Source: Diphasiastrum complanatum (lineage: Eukaryota; Streptophyta; Lycopodiopsida; Lycopodiales; Lycopodiaceae). From it: a DNA stretch of 64,000 nt. The stretch is taken from contig CM055099.1 in NCBI GenBank assembly GCA_029204225.1, positions 63,673,469-63,737,468 of the forward strand. Direction: 5' to 3'. The notes beneath the pieces are model-generated. The model made no database searches, had not been told where the DNA came from, and worked only from the letters and a program-made list of their open reading frames with translations. Positions within the stretch are counted from its first letter, which is position 1. Each line of letters begins with the position of its first letter. Shown here one piece after another: positions 22,915-34,270 of the stretch. Both the position numbers and the translations under genes were made by a program.

Positions 22915-22993
22915 TATCGGTAAAACCGTAGGCCGAACAATCAGGTTGCTCTGAGGGAATCTGAGTGTTCCTAATTAGGCGACGTTTCCGGAG
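22915..22993 (-). repeat. Copia-C 3' terminal repeat (short LTR)
   Basis: Similar over about 80 bp to 27225-27301. A purine-rich AAGAGGGAGC lies between it and the RNase H stop on the minus strand, suitable as a polypurine tract. Confidence 0.6.
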
Positions 22994-23008
22994 AAACTCG
23001 ATGTTTCT

Positions 23009-23360
23009 TTAGCTCCCTCTTAAACCGTGTATTTTCCTGATTTTCAAGCTGGCTCTTTGCCTTTCAAACATTGACTTATCCAATGCCTTTATAAAGATAT
23101 CAGCTACCATCTGCTTTGTCAGTATGAAGGCAGTCTTCAACTCGTCCTTCTCAACCAAATCTATGATCAAGTGATACTTGATGGCGACGTGTTTCATTCT
23201 AGAATGAAATACTGGGTCTTTTGTTAGATGAATAGCATAGGTGTTGTCCATGTGTAGGATCAACGCTTCATCGGTGCTCTGTCCCATGTAAGCTCATTGG
23301 CCATTGTGGCTGCAACAACGTATTCTACCTCACAGGATGATTGGGTAGTTATTGTCTACT
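23009..23360 (-). pseudogene. Copia-C RNase H
   Basis: The reading LILHMDNTYAIHLTKDPVFH and SRMKHVAIKYHLIIDLVEKD corresponds to the CDNQSAI..A.NPVFHSRTKHI..R.HFIRE block of copia RNase H. VADIFIKALD (usually ADIFTKAL) follows. The upstream part containing the catalytic SSCEAEY-like region is frame-shifted near 23300. Confidence 0.75.
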
Positions 23361-24470
23361 TTATGCTGATCCAGATAATAGCCGCATCGGCTGCTATGGT
23401 ACATCCTGCTGAGATGTTTTTACCATCATCTTTCAGGAATGCCCAGCTTGCATCACTATAGGATTCAATCTTGAATTGCATTTTGACAATAGCATAGGCC
23501 CTAGTTCTTTGTGATCTACAGATATTGTAGGATCCTCTTGGCAATATTCCAGTGTGTTGGACCTGGGTTGATATTGAATTGGCGAAGTTTGAACACTGTG
23601 TAAGCAATGTCTGGCCACGTATGTTTAGCCAAGTACATCAAAGAACCGATAAGACTTCTATAAGGCTTATGCTCCATCGCTTGCCATTCTGCTTCATCTC
23701 TGGGACAATCTTCATTTGTCAACAATGTGCCAGAAATCATTGGGGTATTTACTCTCTTTCAATCCATCATGTCGAAATCATCAATGATCTTCTGAATGTA
23801 TCTTGATACAATCTCCCAACCTGAAGATCTTTGTCAATCTGTAAGCCCAGGTAGCACTCTGCTTCCTCTAGGTTAGATATTTCGAAGTGCTTCGAAATAT
23901 CTGCCTTCACCTATGCAATCAGATGTGCTTCAAAATATCTGCCTTCACCTATGCAATCAGATTGTTGTTTCGTGACAGAATCAGCGTGTCATCTATATAA
24001 ACACCGATTATGACGATCTCTCCATTTATGACTTTCACATAAATGTTGTAATCAACCATTAAAGGTTGGAAGCCCAAGGACCTTAGTGCATGATCATTCT
24101 TCTTGTACCATTGCTTGGCGGATTGTTTTAGTCCATAGATGCTTCTGTGCATTCTGAAGGCATAGTCAACAAGTGACTTGTAGGGAGAACCTGGTGGCTG
24201 GTCCATGTAGACTATTTCATTGAGCTCGCCATGTAGAAATGCTGTCTTCTCGTCTACAGATCTTCAAATCATAGGTAGCTGCGTATGCAAATAATATGTG
24301 TAGAGATTTGTGCTTCACAACAGGAGAAAAGGTCTCTGTATAGTCAATGCCATACTTCTATGAGAAACCTTTTGCAACTAGCCTAGCTTTGTATCTTAGT
24401 ACATTGCCGTTTGGTCCATACTTATGCTTGTAGACCCACTTATACTTGACAGTCTTTTTGTTGGGCGGTA
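23360..24470 (-). pseudogene. Copia-C reverse transcriptase, multiply frame-shifted
   Basis: Recognisable RT blocks on the minus strand are KTAFLHGELNEIVYMDQPPG (24180-24260), RSIYGLKQSAKQWYKK and the active-site VYIDDTLIL near 23985, where YVDD has become YIDD. YRSLIGSLMYLAKHTWPDIA (about 23630-23700) and LSADGC-like connection sequences follow. Several stops and frame changes separate the blocks. An imperfect duplication at 23880-23960 (TTCGAAATATCTGCCTTCACC type) lies within it. Confidence 0.75.
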
Positions 24471-25766
24471 GTGGCTCGAGAGTCCACACTTCGTTTTGTT
24501 TCATGGAGCTCATTTTGTTTTTCATGGCCTTGATCCATTTGTCCTTGTCTGGACATTAGATGGCTTCTTTGTAAGTTTGTGATTCACCATTGAATCCACA
24601 AAATTCTTCTTGAGTAAAAGATGAGCTGTCAAGTATATATCTGACAGGTGCTCTCATTTGTCTGGTAGATTTCCTTCGAGATAATACAGACTTAGCAACT
24701 GCTTTGCCTTTGTCCTATCTGCTAGCAGTAGAGCTTCGGTGTGTCACATATGTTTTGGACACTTCCGACATATCATTCAGTTCAGCTGAAATTTGAGTAT
24801 CTTCATCTGGATACTTAGGGTCCACTCCCTCTATTCAAATGTGGGTAGATCGTAGTACTGTCTGATGAGAACTTTGTAGCTGATTGGATCTTCCTCAACC
24901 ATTGTCCTTGTTTTATCAAATTTGATATCTCTAACAGTCTTCACTGCATTGGTTTGAGGCATGTATACTCTATAATATGTAGAATGTATATCATAGCCAA
25001 CCAAGAATCCTTGCTCTACCTTTTCGTCCAGTTTCTTCCTCTTCTTATCTGGTATGTGTGCATATGTTACACATCCAAAGACTTGAACATGAGCAAGGTT
25101 TGGCTTGCTTCTCCACCATACCTCATGTGGGGTAGTGTGAGCAACACTTGACTTCCATATCTTGTTCTATAGGTAGGAAGCTGTAGCTACTACCTCACCC
25201 CATAGTGATCTTGATGCCTTCGAGTAGGCCATCATGGATCTTGCAGCTTCCATGAGAGTTTTGTTTTTCCTCTATGCTACACCATTATGCTGTGGTGTAT
25301 AGGTTGCTGTCCTCATGTGACAGATGCCTCAACTTTTACAAAAGTCAATAAAACAGTTGGAGATATATTCTCCTCCTATGTTAGTTCTGATCTGCTTGAC
25401 TTTTCTTTTGGTCCACTTCTCAGCCTAGTTCACATATTCTGTAAACTTGTCAAGAGCTTCAGATTTGTTGTGGATGAAGTAAACAACAACAAACTTACTG
25501 TCATCATCGATAAAGGTGATGTAGTATCTTGTTTTTCTGACAAATAGTACATCAAAGGGTCCGCGAATGTCTGAGTGTATTAGCTCCAAAAGTTTCGTCG
25601 CTCTGAAGGAATCCTTTGTGAAGGGTGTATGTGAAATCTTCTCTTTGTTGCATGCATCATAGGGTGTCAAGTTTGCATCTTTGATGTTCACTCCTGTGAA
25701 TGTGTTATACTGGCTTGTCTTATATAGCACCAGTGGGTTCATGTGGCATAGTCTCTTGTGCCACAT
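24471..25766 (-). pseudogene. Copia-C integrase and linker
   Basis: The N-terminal part (25425-25766) reads MWHKRLCHMNPLVLYKTSQY, then DACNKEKISHTPF, ELIHSDIRGPF and YYITFIDDDSKFVVVYF, giving the zinc-finger region and first two catalytic aspartates. The remainder toward 24500 is interrupted by stops but retains pieces resembling VWLKSSVAHTTPHEVWW and the GYIHTYYRVYMPQTNAVKT linker. Not functional. Confidence 0.72.
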
Positions 25767-25796
25767 AACGTCTGTAGACTCACATCCTTGATGAGC

Positions 25797-26440
25797 CTAC
25801 TCTGTCGGTAGGCGTTCCTTCAAGTGATACATGTTTCCTCTTCGTCTGTCTTGCGTGATGAGTGTACCAAAGCTGGTATCAATTACATTGCATATTTGAT
25901 CTGTGAATCTCACACGCATGCCTGCATCTGCTATTCTAGCAACTGATAGCAGATCTTTCTGCAGTGTCGGCACATACAAGACGTCGTCCAATCTTATGTC
26001 TCTACCATTGGTGCTGAGCCAAATTGTGCCAATGTTGCTCACCTCATGTCGCAATCCATCTCCTAGAACAATGTATCTGGAGAAGTCAATTTGTCGAAAG
26101 TCAACGATCATCTGTCTTGTCATCACAAAGTGCGACGTGGCTCCTGAGTCAAGAACTATGTCTTGAACATCGGACATGGATGCTGCACATATATCACTGC
26201 ACAGATAAGCAGTAGGACTTTTGCTAGCTCGGTCTTCAGCCATCTTTGAGAATTCGGACTTCTCCACATATGATGTGTTGTTCGTGCTTTCCTTTCTGCT
26301 CTGCGTCTTTTTGTTTCTTGGATTGTCGTAGCAATCCATAGCTGCTTGACCTTTCCTGTGATAGTGTATGCACTCAATCTTTGGATTCAGCTAGCATTTA
26401 TCCACCGTGTGGTCATCACGTTTGCATATGTCGCATGTCT
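25797..26440 (-). pseudogene. Copia-C gag zinc knuckles and protease
   Basis: Near 26340-26430 two CCHC-like knuckles are visible: CKRDDHTVDKC and, degraded, CIHYHRKGQAAMDC. They are followed by CYDNPRNKKTQSRKES. The protease reads IVLDSGATSHFVMTRQM with an intact DSGA site, then DVLYVPTLQKDLLSVARI. It stops at 25797 just before the integrase frame. Confidence 0.8.
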
Positions 26441-26878
26441 TCTTGTCGTTGCCTTGCTACCTGTTGCTCCCTTTCGATCTGCTTTCTTGAGCTCCTTGCT
26501 TCTGTTGGTTCTGTTCTGATCTCCTTGTCGACTCCCTCTTAGGTTGAGCCTTATTTTTCTATTAGTCTCTATTGTTGTAGAGAGTTTGATTAGACTCGTT
26601 CTTGTCGTCGTAGTGCTCTCTAGCTTCGACTTCTTCCTTGATATCGATTATTGCCTTGTCGAAGGTCATAGTAGGATCTTTGGCCAACAATGTTCGGGTT
26701 GTTTGGAATGATCGTGGTAGGGAGCGCAGTATGTAACTGAGCTATTTCTCTTGTGAGATTGCATGTTCTGCTCCAGCGTTGTGTAGTGATTGAAACAGGT
26801 TCGTCATTTTCCCGATGAAGCTAGTGAGATCTTTGCCATCCCATCTTAGATAGATAACTGATCTTCTAGATGCATTAT

Positions 26879-27210
26879 CTAATTTCGTGACTTGGTCTGA
26901 AATCTGCTAATGAGAGTATCCCACATCTCTCTAGCATTAGAGATTGATACGAGGTCAAGAGTAATGTTGTCTTCAATGGAAGATGAGATGACTACTACTG
27001 TTTTGTCATTTTTCTCTTTCCATTCTTGAAGTTCTTTGCCTATGTTGGCTGGCACCTCTTCGGTGCCATCTACCCAGGGCCATAACGCTTCTCCTCTTAG
27101 GACTAGCGATGTCTTCACTTTCCAAGCAAGAAAGTTTGATCCGTTTGCTTCAAGTACTGTGCATATTTTTTACTGGATGTTGTGTATAGAGGCCATAGTC
27201 TTAGTGATGA
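26879..27210 (-). pseudogene. Copia-C gag N-terminus
   Basis: In two frames the minus strand gives LEANGSNFLAWKVKTSLVLR (upstream part near 27110-27170) and EALWPWVDGTEEVPANIGKE. ISNAREMWDTLISRFQTKSR follows, the UBN2-type gag pattern. The frame changes near 27118 and again near 26880. Confidence 0.72.
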
Positions 27211-27222
27211 GGCTCTGATACC
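27211..27222 (-). other. Copia-C primer-binding site
   Basis: GCTCTGATACCA on the plus strand is TGGTATCAGAGC on the minus strand, the initiator-Met tRNA complement. It lies two or three bases from the short terminal repeat starting at 27225. Confidence 0.8.
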
Positions 27223-27224
27223 AC

Positions 27225-27301
27225 TATTGGTAAAATTGTAGGCCGAACGATCGTCTTGCTTGAGGGAATCTGAGTGTTTTTGATTAGGTGATGTTTTGGA
27301 T
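27225..27301 (-). repeat. Copia-C 5' terminal repeat (short LTR)
   Basis: Partner of 22915-22993, about 80 bp. Differences are numerous, mostly C/T and G/A, consistent with age. Confidence 0.6.
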
Positions 27302-27923
27302 TGGAGCTCAGATGGAGCCGATCTGCCGGATAAGACTGCTACCTCATGCCGCAATCAATTATTCTCCGAACTACAAATAGCTTTTGCTAATCTGACAATG
27401 AGTTCAACTAGCATGGGCGCCATCAACTATTTCTGCAAAGCAAAACCTCAATGGCACGGTATCTTGATGCACCCGTCTATATGCGCATCAATCCATACTA
27501 TTATATGATAGGTCGCCAAGAGTCATTTTCTGCCACAAAGGTTAAAATTTAAACTTATTGGCCCATGCTGACAAGTGTGAATATCGGCAACCCGGCCAAC
27601 AACATGATCACAAATTATCGCGTCTTCTACCAACAACACGATGGCAACCCCGACCGTGACGTTCGATATTTTGCAAATAACTGCAGCCTGGTGGCATTTT
27701 GGCAGAATTAAAGGGCTATTGGGATCATGGATTACCATCAATTGCCATCGATATCAATCAGCCCCTAAAATTGAAGCTGACCACATCAATGTAGTGCGGC
27801 TTTATTACTGGGCAGCCCTCACTTCGGCGCTTCATGTTGATATGGAAAACCCATGGATTTATGTAGGGCATGGTACACTACTATGCCCCAATGACCTTCC
27901 TTAATAGATTACGCTGGCAGTAT
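27302..27923. other. Gypsy-B interior to the right of the nested copia
   Basis: Open readings such as AAWWHFGRIKGLLGSWI (27641-27904, plus) were not recognised. The stretch lies directly before the right LTR, and no clear polypurine tract is visible. Confidence 0.4.
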
Positions 27924-28516
27924 TGTAAGTCCACGTGTGAGTAATTGTTAATAAACTTCTACCATGGCATGTGTGTGTTATAAGACCATGAGTAGAAGCT
28001 TTCCTTTGCTTAATAAGTTCTAAACTTCTAAGCTTCTAAACTTAGAAAACTTAAGTTTAGAAATAAAAGATTCTAAGTTTAACTTGAGTTCTAAGTTTAG
28101 GAACTCAAGCTTCTAAGTTTAGAAGTTGTGAGACTTAGAATAGCAAGTTAGAAGAATAATCCCATAAGTTAGTGGAAACTTATGGAAGGTCTTCTTGCTA
28201 TAAAAAGAGAGGCATTTTCCTTGTAAACAACACATTGAGATTGTGCTACATGCTTATCTTATGGTTAAGCTTACTATCTTCTTGTGCTCCCTTTGGAAGG
28301 TGAATAGCAATTGCTTGCTAGTTGGGTAAGCCTTAACAAGCCTAGTTAGATTTTTTTAGTTCTTGAGCATCAGATGGGAAGCCTTGGTGCTCTTTCCTTT
28401 TTGTTTGTAAGTTTAGGTAGATCTTAAAAAGTGGATGGACCGGTCTACCAATTACTACAACCATTACATGGATAGATCTAGAATAGTCACCGCACAAATA
28501 GCGTTTACTTAGAACA
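27924..28516 (+). repeat. Gypsy-B 3' LTR
   Basis: This 593-bp partner of the left LTR starts TGTAAGTCCACGTGTGA and ends GAACA. The left LTR is about 200 bp longer because of a block missing here between GGTGAATAGC and GCTAGTTGGGTAAGCC. Confidence 0.8.
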
Positions 28517-29340
28517 AGATTTTCAGCTTCTTTAGGATACATATCACTTTGGATTTTGCAAAAAGTATTCTATGACCCAATCAACAAATCCACATGCACT
28601 TAAACTCCACTAAAATTTATATCTTTCTATCCTAAGATCTTGAAAGTAGTGCATATCTATCTCGTGATGTAGACCAATGGTTGTTATGTAGTTTGCTTAA
28701 GTGCACTCATGTAGTTGTCATTGTCATTGGATGCGTGCTGCAATTGAGCAAGATATATCTATTTCAAAGATGAATTGTGATGGAGAAAGAGCTCTATAGG
28801 CAAAGGAATACTGTAAGAAATTAGTTATCATGAATTCATAGTGAATTTTTTTTAGAAATTTGGTTGCAATTTTTTTTTTCCATTTCACAGATGTATTGCA
28901 TTGTAAAGTGAGATAGGTGGCAAGTAATGTGCTTAGCAGCCATCTTTTGTGTTAGTTCCTACTGCATTGATGGTGGATCTCATCCTACTTGTCTACTACC
29001 TTGATTGGTATCTTTAATCAATCAGCAACATATAATGAGACTCATACACTTATTCATAGTCATTATGGAGATTAACTTTTCTAGAAAGGGATGTTGGTTA
29101 CCACCCTATTATTAAGGCCTAATAGCATCAATTACATAAAAGATAATAATAAATGCCAATTATAAATAACATATCCAAGTTAGCAACATAAAAACTAATA
29201 ATGGACAAAATTTCAAGCAATTGTCTATCACATCTGTACTATTATTGAAATAAGCGTAAGTTAACATAGTAGTATTGATGCCACAAATTGAACACTACAA
29301 CCTAGGAAGCCTAGCTTTGTAATTTGACTCTTGTCTCTAT
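28517..29340. other. Geneless stretch
   Basis: No gene or element recognised on either strand. Confidence 0.5.
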
Positions 29341-29346
29341 TAATAG

Positions 29347-29477
29347 GTCGTACTTTGTCCCCACCATCAGAACACAGTATGGAACAAGCACGCCACATAT
29401 TGGATGCAACTAGAGTTTCATCTATAGTCGAGGTGCTTGATTGGTGGAGGTATTGGCAATTGCTCACTCAACTTCCT
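29347..29477 (+). other. Orphan exon-like sequence with partial tandem copy
   Basis: It is preceded by ATTAATAG (acceptor-like) and followed by CCT|GTAAGT (strong donor). One frame is open throughout and reads SEHSMEQARHILDATRVSSI then VEVLDWWRYWQLLTQLP. Its last 60 bases and the donor are duplicated at 29500-29570. The protein is not recognised. It may be an exon captured by a transposon or the remains of a host gene. Confidence 0.35.
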
Positions 29478-29570
29478 GTAAGTTTTATTCTTCTATAGCT
29501 CATCTATAGTCAAGGTGCTTGATTGGTGGAGGTATTGGCAATTGCTCACTCAAATTCTTGTAAGTAATAA
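29418..29570. repeat. 82-bp tandem duplication
   Basis: TCATCTATAGTCGAGGTGC at 29418 recurs as TCATCTATAGTCAAGGTGC at 29500, with near identity through GCAATTGCTCACTCAA and a GTAAGT donor-like end. Confidence 0.85.
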
Positions 29571-29598
29571 GCACACACTTTCCATAGAAACTTGGCAT

Positions 29599-29750
<152 letters not shown>

Positions 29751-29759
29751 AACTGCTAA

Positions 29760-31139
29760 GGTGCATGGCCAACCTACTCAAGGATGAATATGCTCACCTA
29801 CATGAAAGCTTCATTCGAATAACTTCACAATTGTTGGAAAATTGGGAGGAGCAAAGCCCAGAAATACTTCAAATAGAAGAATGATGAAGGGAAACCATGT
29901 TGTTGACTATACTTCCAAAACGTGCTAGATTCTTGACATACTTTACAACCAAAGCTATCTAAATTTCTACATTGGAATTTAATACATAATGACAAGGAAA
30001 GTTCTTATTTCATTTTACCAACACAATAATGCTATCAATAGCATGAGTTGTGACAAAATTTTGATGAATATGTGCAAACATCTAGTGATGAAAATTTTAT
30101 GAAAATAAAATCAGTATAGGAGCATTGTTGCACAAAATTATGAAGTAGATCATATGCCCAAATGTAAGTAACGTAGCCATAACAAAAGTTCTCTTTAATA
30201 TGAGGCAGGCATAGAAGGAAGCTTATGCATGACACTTAGGAAAGTATAAGCCATAGAGAATTTTTTCATATTGTAGAAAAATTTCATTCAAATGTTAAAA
30301 TGTAGTCCCACTATACAAGCTAGTGTTTTGAAGTTGTTGAGTTTTGATGATATCTTGCAATTGGTTGACACTAGGACTTTCAAAGTAGTAGGCAATTGCA
30401 TGTTGTGCCCATCACAGAGCCTAGCCCAATTTGAGTATCAAGTATTTTGAGTTTTGACCCAAAGACATTTTTTTTTAATTATGTCATTTAAGATGTTCAT
30501 ACCCAATCAATCTTAGGCCTTCAAGAGTACCTAAAACCTAAAAATGTAATCTTATAATCACAAATGTTTTATGAATTATATGCTACTCAAGGGTTTGGAG
30601 GTGAGATTTTATGTTCTACCCTTACTTGGCAAGCAATATGCTTTCAAAGCTATCAATAAAAGTGATAATCACAAGAGATTCAAAATGTCAAATGTTAATA
30701 TTGATGTGATCACGAAGTTCCTAAAGTGCTTTAGTAGCATACTTGTCCTAGAGCCAAGCCCCAATTTATTTTCTTTAAATAATTTATTTACAATAGGCCT
30801 AGAGACAAGTCTTGTGATAAATTGATGTAGCTACATGGCATATATGTAGTGATAAGATGCTCACACGAGCTATAAATCTCCACCATTTTCTTTCATACTT
30901 GCTAATGAATATTTTTGGGTCTTTAGTTTGCACTCAATGAGCTTGTGAATGTGGAAACTTTGTAAATGCCCTAGACCCCTTCGAGACATATAGAAACTTT
31001 GGTATAAAAGCCAACCAACTCATGGCAATTGAGATAGTACAAACATAATGCTATTAGTATGTAGGGATTTTCGTTGTACTCTTTGAGGAAGCTAGTAGGA
31101 CACATATGTAGTGTCTAGAGACAAATGCAACCATTTGTA
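29760..31139. other. Geneless stretch
   Basis: Only an unrecognised 84-codon frame (30571-30825, plus). No element ends recognised. Confidence 0.5.
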
Positions 31140-31399
31140 GAGAGTATTAAGGCAAGTTGTTTCTGTTGGAGGATACATGCTTGGTCACACTTTGGTGGTT
31201 TTTATTAATTACCATATATATGCTGGGAATCGCATCCGGTGAGGGAACCACTGGGATGATGGAGTAGTGGACAATTCCTTGATGCATGTGCTACGCCTAT
31301 TGAACGAACCAGGATCATGAGTCAAATGACTTGACTAATTATACTTGATTCTAACTTCGAGTCGTTAGAATTGATAATGTCAATTACGTAGGCAAACAC

Positions 31400-31944
31400 A
31401 AAGTAAGTCTTACTGATATTGCGGAAGCAAAAAGAAGCAGACAATTTAGACAAGATGGTAAGAGAAATTAGACAGAACAATTAAGAAATACATACTGATG
31501 ACACTCTAAACACAATAAGACAATAATTTAATTTTGAAAAAAATATACAAATACAAGTCGGTTGATGCTAGAGCACAATACAATTGGGGACGAAACCACG
31601 TGTTCCAAACTACCATTTGGTCAAATGGTGACATAGCTGCAATCATTGTCAAGGTGGTTGCACAATAGAAATGGCTAGTATAGGTGACTAGCTTTATTTT
31701 GAGTGGTGCCAGATCATTGGTCGAACTTGACAATTGGTCGAACTTCGAGTCAAGGTATGTCGAGGAGTTCTACTCTTTTGAGTTCGACCCCTTTTGACCC
31801 TCGGTAGTTTGAGTTTGATTGTCTCGTGGTTACCTATCTTTGAATCCCAGGTATTTTTGCAGACCGCGACGATGAGGGTAAACATGCAACAACATGATGG
31901 ATCGCGATTAACATGGGATTTAGGAGAGTAGAGGAATAAATCCA
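31400..31944 (-). repeat. Probable 3' LTR of the minus-strand copia fragment (approximate left end)
   Basis: On the minus strand, directly after the RNase H frame, the purine tract AAGGGAGGG is followed by TGTTGGATTTATTCC. That is the arrangement of a polypurine tract and LTR start. The left end is not defined because no second LTR copy was found in the window. Confidence 0.45.
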
Positions 31945-32310
31945 ACACCCTCCCTTAATCTGGATCCGTGAATGCCTTGATCCTCATACTTAGCAATGTT
32001 CAATGCCTTGGTAAATACATATGCCATTGTGTTCTGCATTTGACAATACGTTAAGCTTACCTCTCTGTTAAGAATCTTACCCCTGACATAGCGATACCAA
32101 ATTTTGATGTGCTTACACCTAGAGTGAAATCTAGGACTAACTGATAAGAAAATGGCAGTCTCATTATCACATAATATATTTGTCGGAGTGTATTGATTTA
32201 GAGTAATGTCTGACAATAAATTCCTCAACCAGATTGCTTCTTTAATAGCTTGTGAAGAAGTGATATACTCTGCTTCTGTCGAAGAGAGAGTGACAAAGGT
32301 ATGCTTTGGT
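31920..32310 (-). pseudogene. Copia RNase H fragment
   Basis: The frame reads TFVTLSSTEAEYITSSQAIK, then CDNETAIFLSVSPRFHSRCK and HIKIWYRYVRGKILNREVSL, the C-terminal RNase H region of a copia pol from a family different from Copia-A, C and D. It is cut at about 32305, where a copia piece of opposite orientation begins. Confidence 0.8.
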
Positions 32311-32640
32311 GAAAATAGCAAAGGTTATAGAGTCTTCAATCCCATCAGTAAGAAACTCACAGTGAGTAGGGATGTTATTTTTAATGAAGAACAATCTTGT
32401 AAAGTTCAGTGAAAATGCTACTAACCACCTTGATGTCAAAGAGCATGTTAGGATGGAGGAGCTTCAAAGTGATCAAGAGCTTGAGGATCCATCTCAAGAT
32501 CCAAGGACTCCAAGAAGATCCACTTGAGAAAGAGTAAAGCCATCTAGGCTCACCTTTATTGGCAAAGGTGATCAAAGGGAAGGCACCTCATCTTTCACTT
32601 CCTAAAATTTTCTTACGTCAATGCGGAAGATGAGGATATG
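32300..32640 (+). pseudogene. Copia integrase C-terminus/linker fragment (Copia-D-like)
   Basis: Plus-strand readings GENSKGYRVFNPISKKLTVS and RDVIFNEEQ match the post-integrase segment of Copia-D (GENSKGYRIYDPTSKKVKVS). An acidic linker and a VKPSRLTFIGKGDQ-type end follow in a second frame. Both flanks are unrelated to it. Confidence 0.75.
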
Positions 32641-34200
32641 AGAACACAATAGGAGAGACTATGGAATCAAACTGCCCAACCAAACCTAGACCAAAACCTA
32701 GATCTAGCCCCCAAGCCATGCCATGTGAAAGCTAGAGGAGAAGAGAGAAAATGGTAACCTAAACCAATATGTCGAGTTTTGGATTCCAGAAAATTATGAT
32801 TGACGAATCATACAAATCTAAATATTTATGAGTGATGGATCATAAATAGATACTTAATTATCGTCAGAAGATTATACGGAATTGTGATAATTCTTAAGTG
32901 TGATGATTAATTCTTGATCTAATAATTGAGTAAGAATTCAAATCAGTGTTTTGAATCTCTCTACTCTAGTATTTTTTTGAGAACCTATGGATCTCACAAA
33001 CATTATTTTATTTATCTAGTGGATGCTATTCTGCTACAGTTGATGGTCTGCAGATGCTTGAGTACAGTTATTCATTTGAACTGGATCTCTAGTTATCATA
33101 GGAGACAAACAAGTCTATTAAGTTGAATAAATGCTATTTTCTTGCATTTGGTGCTAGAAACAGGAGCATTTAACTCAAAAGAGTATCTGGGATACTCAGA
33201 GTTGAGTTTTAATCATTCTATATCTTAATGATTCTCCTAGAGATTCTAATTGAACGAATTTTCATATTTTAGAATTTGGATTTTAAGGATATTTGTACTT
33301 GAAAGCTTATGAATTATCTGTCAAAGTTGTGGATAATTTCAGACTGTAATTATAATTATTTTATTATTTTTTTATTTTTAATCTCTTAAGTTAGGTTATT
33401 TCACCCAGTGTTTCATGTAAATACTTTACATGAAGGTGATGTTACTAACTTGTGGTATATAATCCAGATGGAAAATTTATCGCTTAATGTACTTTTCAAA
33501 CCTGAGTTGTACTCCAAAACAGAGATTAACGATTGGAAATAGGTTTATCTCTGAGTACTTATTTGATATGAAAGTCAGACTAAGGATAATGGTTTTTTCG
33601 GTTAACATTAAAAGTTAAAGGAACTGTTCCTGTTATTCTTTCCTATTTAGAGAGCTTCTAAGGATAGAAGCAGTTTAAGGAGGAAAGAATGTTATGTCCA
33701 TGACCGGTACATAGGATACGTCTTGGATACACGGTACTCCAGTGAAACAAGCTGTTAGTTATGCCACGTCATACTAAACATGACCCGAAAGTAACTAATA
33801 TCCTTGTGAGGCCCAGGACACACTAAATGGAGTTTAGACAAGGTATGAGACAATGTATGCATGTGTAGAGTTATCAATAGAAATTCTATGAATAGTTGGT
33901 CCATGCTGAGGACTCTATTCTAGGTGAATCTATGTATAGAGAACTTAGAGATATGCATAGTTATGTGCCCAGGTTGCTTTTGGCTCTATATATTGAGGCC
34001 AAACTCGTCCTACTTCTCATTGTGATCATTGATTCCTTGCCAAGGTTTCACTCTACCTTCATGCTTCTTATTCCTTGGCTTGGGGGTGAAGCTTCTAGAG
34101 TTGATGGTTGCTTCTACTTGGTAAGGTGGTTTCTCCATAGTGTGTTTTCCCTTGTGTTTTGTCTTGTAAGCAGGATATTGAGGGAGCTTTCCTTATAGTT
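32641..34200. other. Geneless stretch with LTR-like character
   Basis: No coding motif. TTGCATTTGGTGCTAGAAAC near 33146 could be an LTR end followed by a primer site. TGTTATGTCCATGACC near 33691 could be an LTR start. Neither has a partner in the window, so no element is claimed. Confidence 0.35.
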
Positions 34201-34270
34201 CTGTTCTTTCTCTCTGTTCTTTCTCTCTATGCTATGGTGTATAGGTTGTTGTCCTCCTATGAAGGATGCC

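Larger units (their letters stand above)
22915..27301 (-). mobile_element. Copia-C: degraded copia with very short terminal repeats, nested in Gypsy-B
   Basis: A minus-strand copia runs from gag at about 27.2 kb to RNase H ending at 23009. It is bounded by about 80-bp similar ends (22915-22993 and 27225-27301) that share TAGGCCGAACRATC, GAGGGAATCTGAGTG and a GATTAGGTGA or AATTAGGCGA segment. The primer site TGGTATCAGAGC is next to the right-hand copy (plus 27211-27222). All coding domains are recognisable but broken. Exact ends and any TSD could not be fixed. Confidence 0.75.
17094..28516 (+). mobile_element. Gypsy-B: gypsy-type LTR element lacking recognisable polymerase, with nested copia
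   Basis: Related terminal repeats lie at 17094-17884 and 27924-28516 in direct orientation, both starting TGTAAGTCCAC and ending in CA. The primer site TGGCGCCGTTGCC follows the left LTR after one or two bases. Gag (18.8-19.4 kb) and an aspartic-protease-like reading (19.7-20.3 kb) follow on the plus strand. No reverse transcriptase, RNase H or integrase of gypsy type was found up to the right LTR. A minus-strand copia interrupts the interior at 22.9-27.3 kb. No matching target duplication was seen (TGTAT left, AGATT right), so the ends may have recombined or decayed. Confidence 0.72.

Noticed and set aside
33691-34200. Complete LTR
   Set aside because: It starts TGTTATGTCC and has LTR-like composition, but no partner copy, primer site or target duplication was found.
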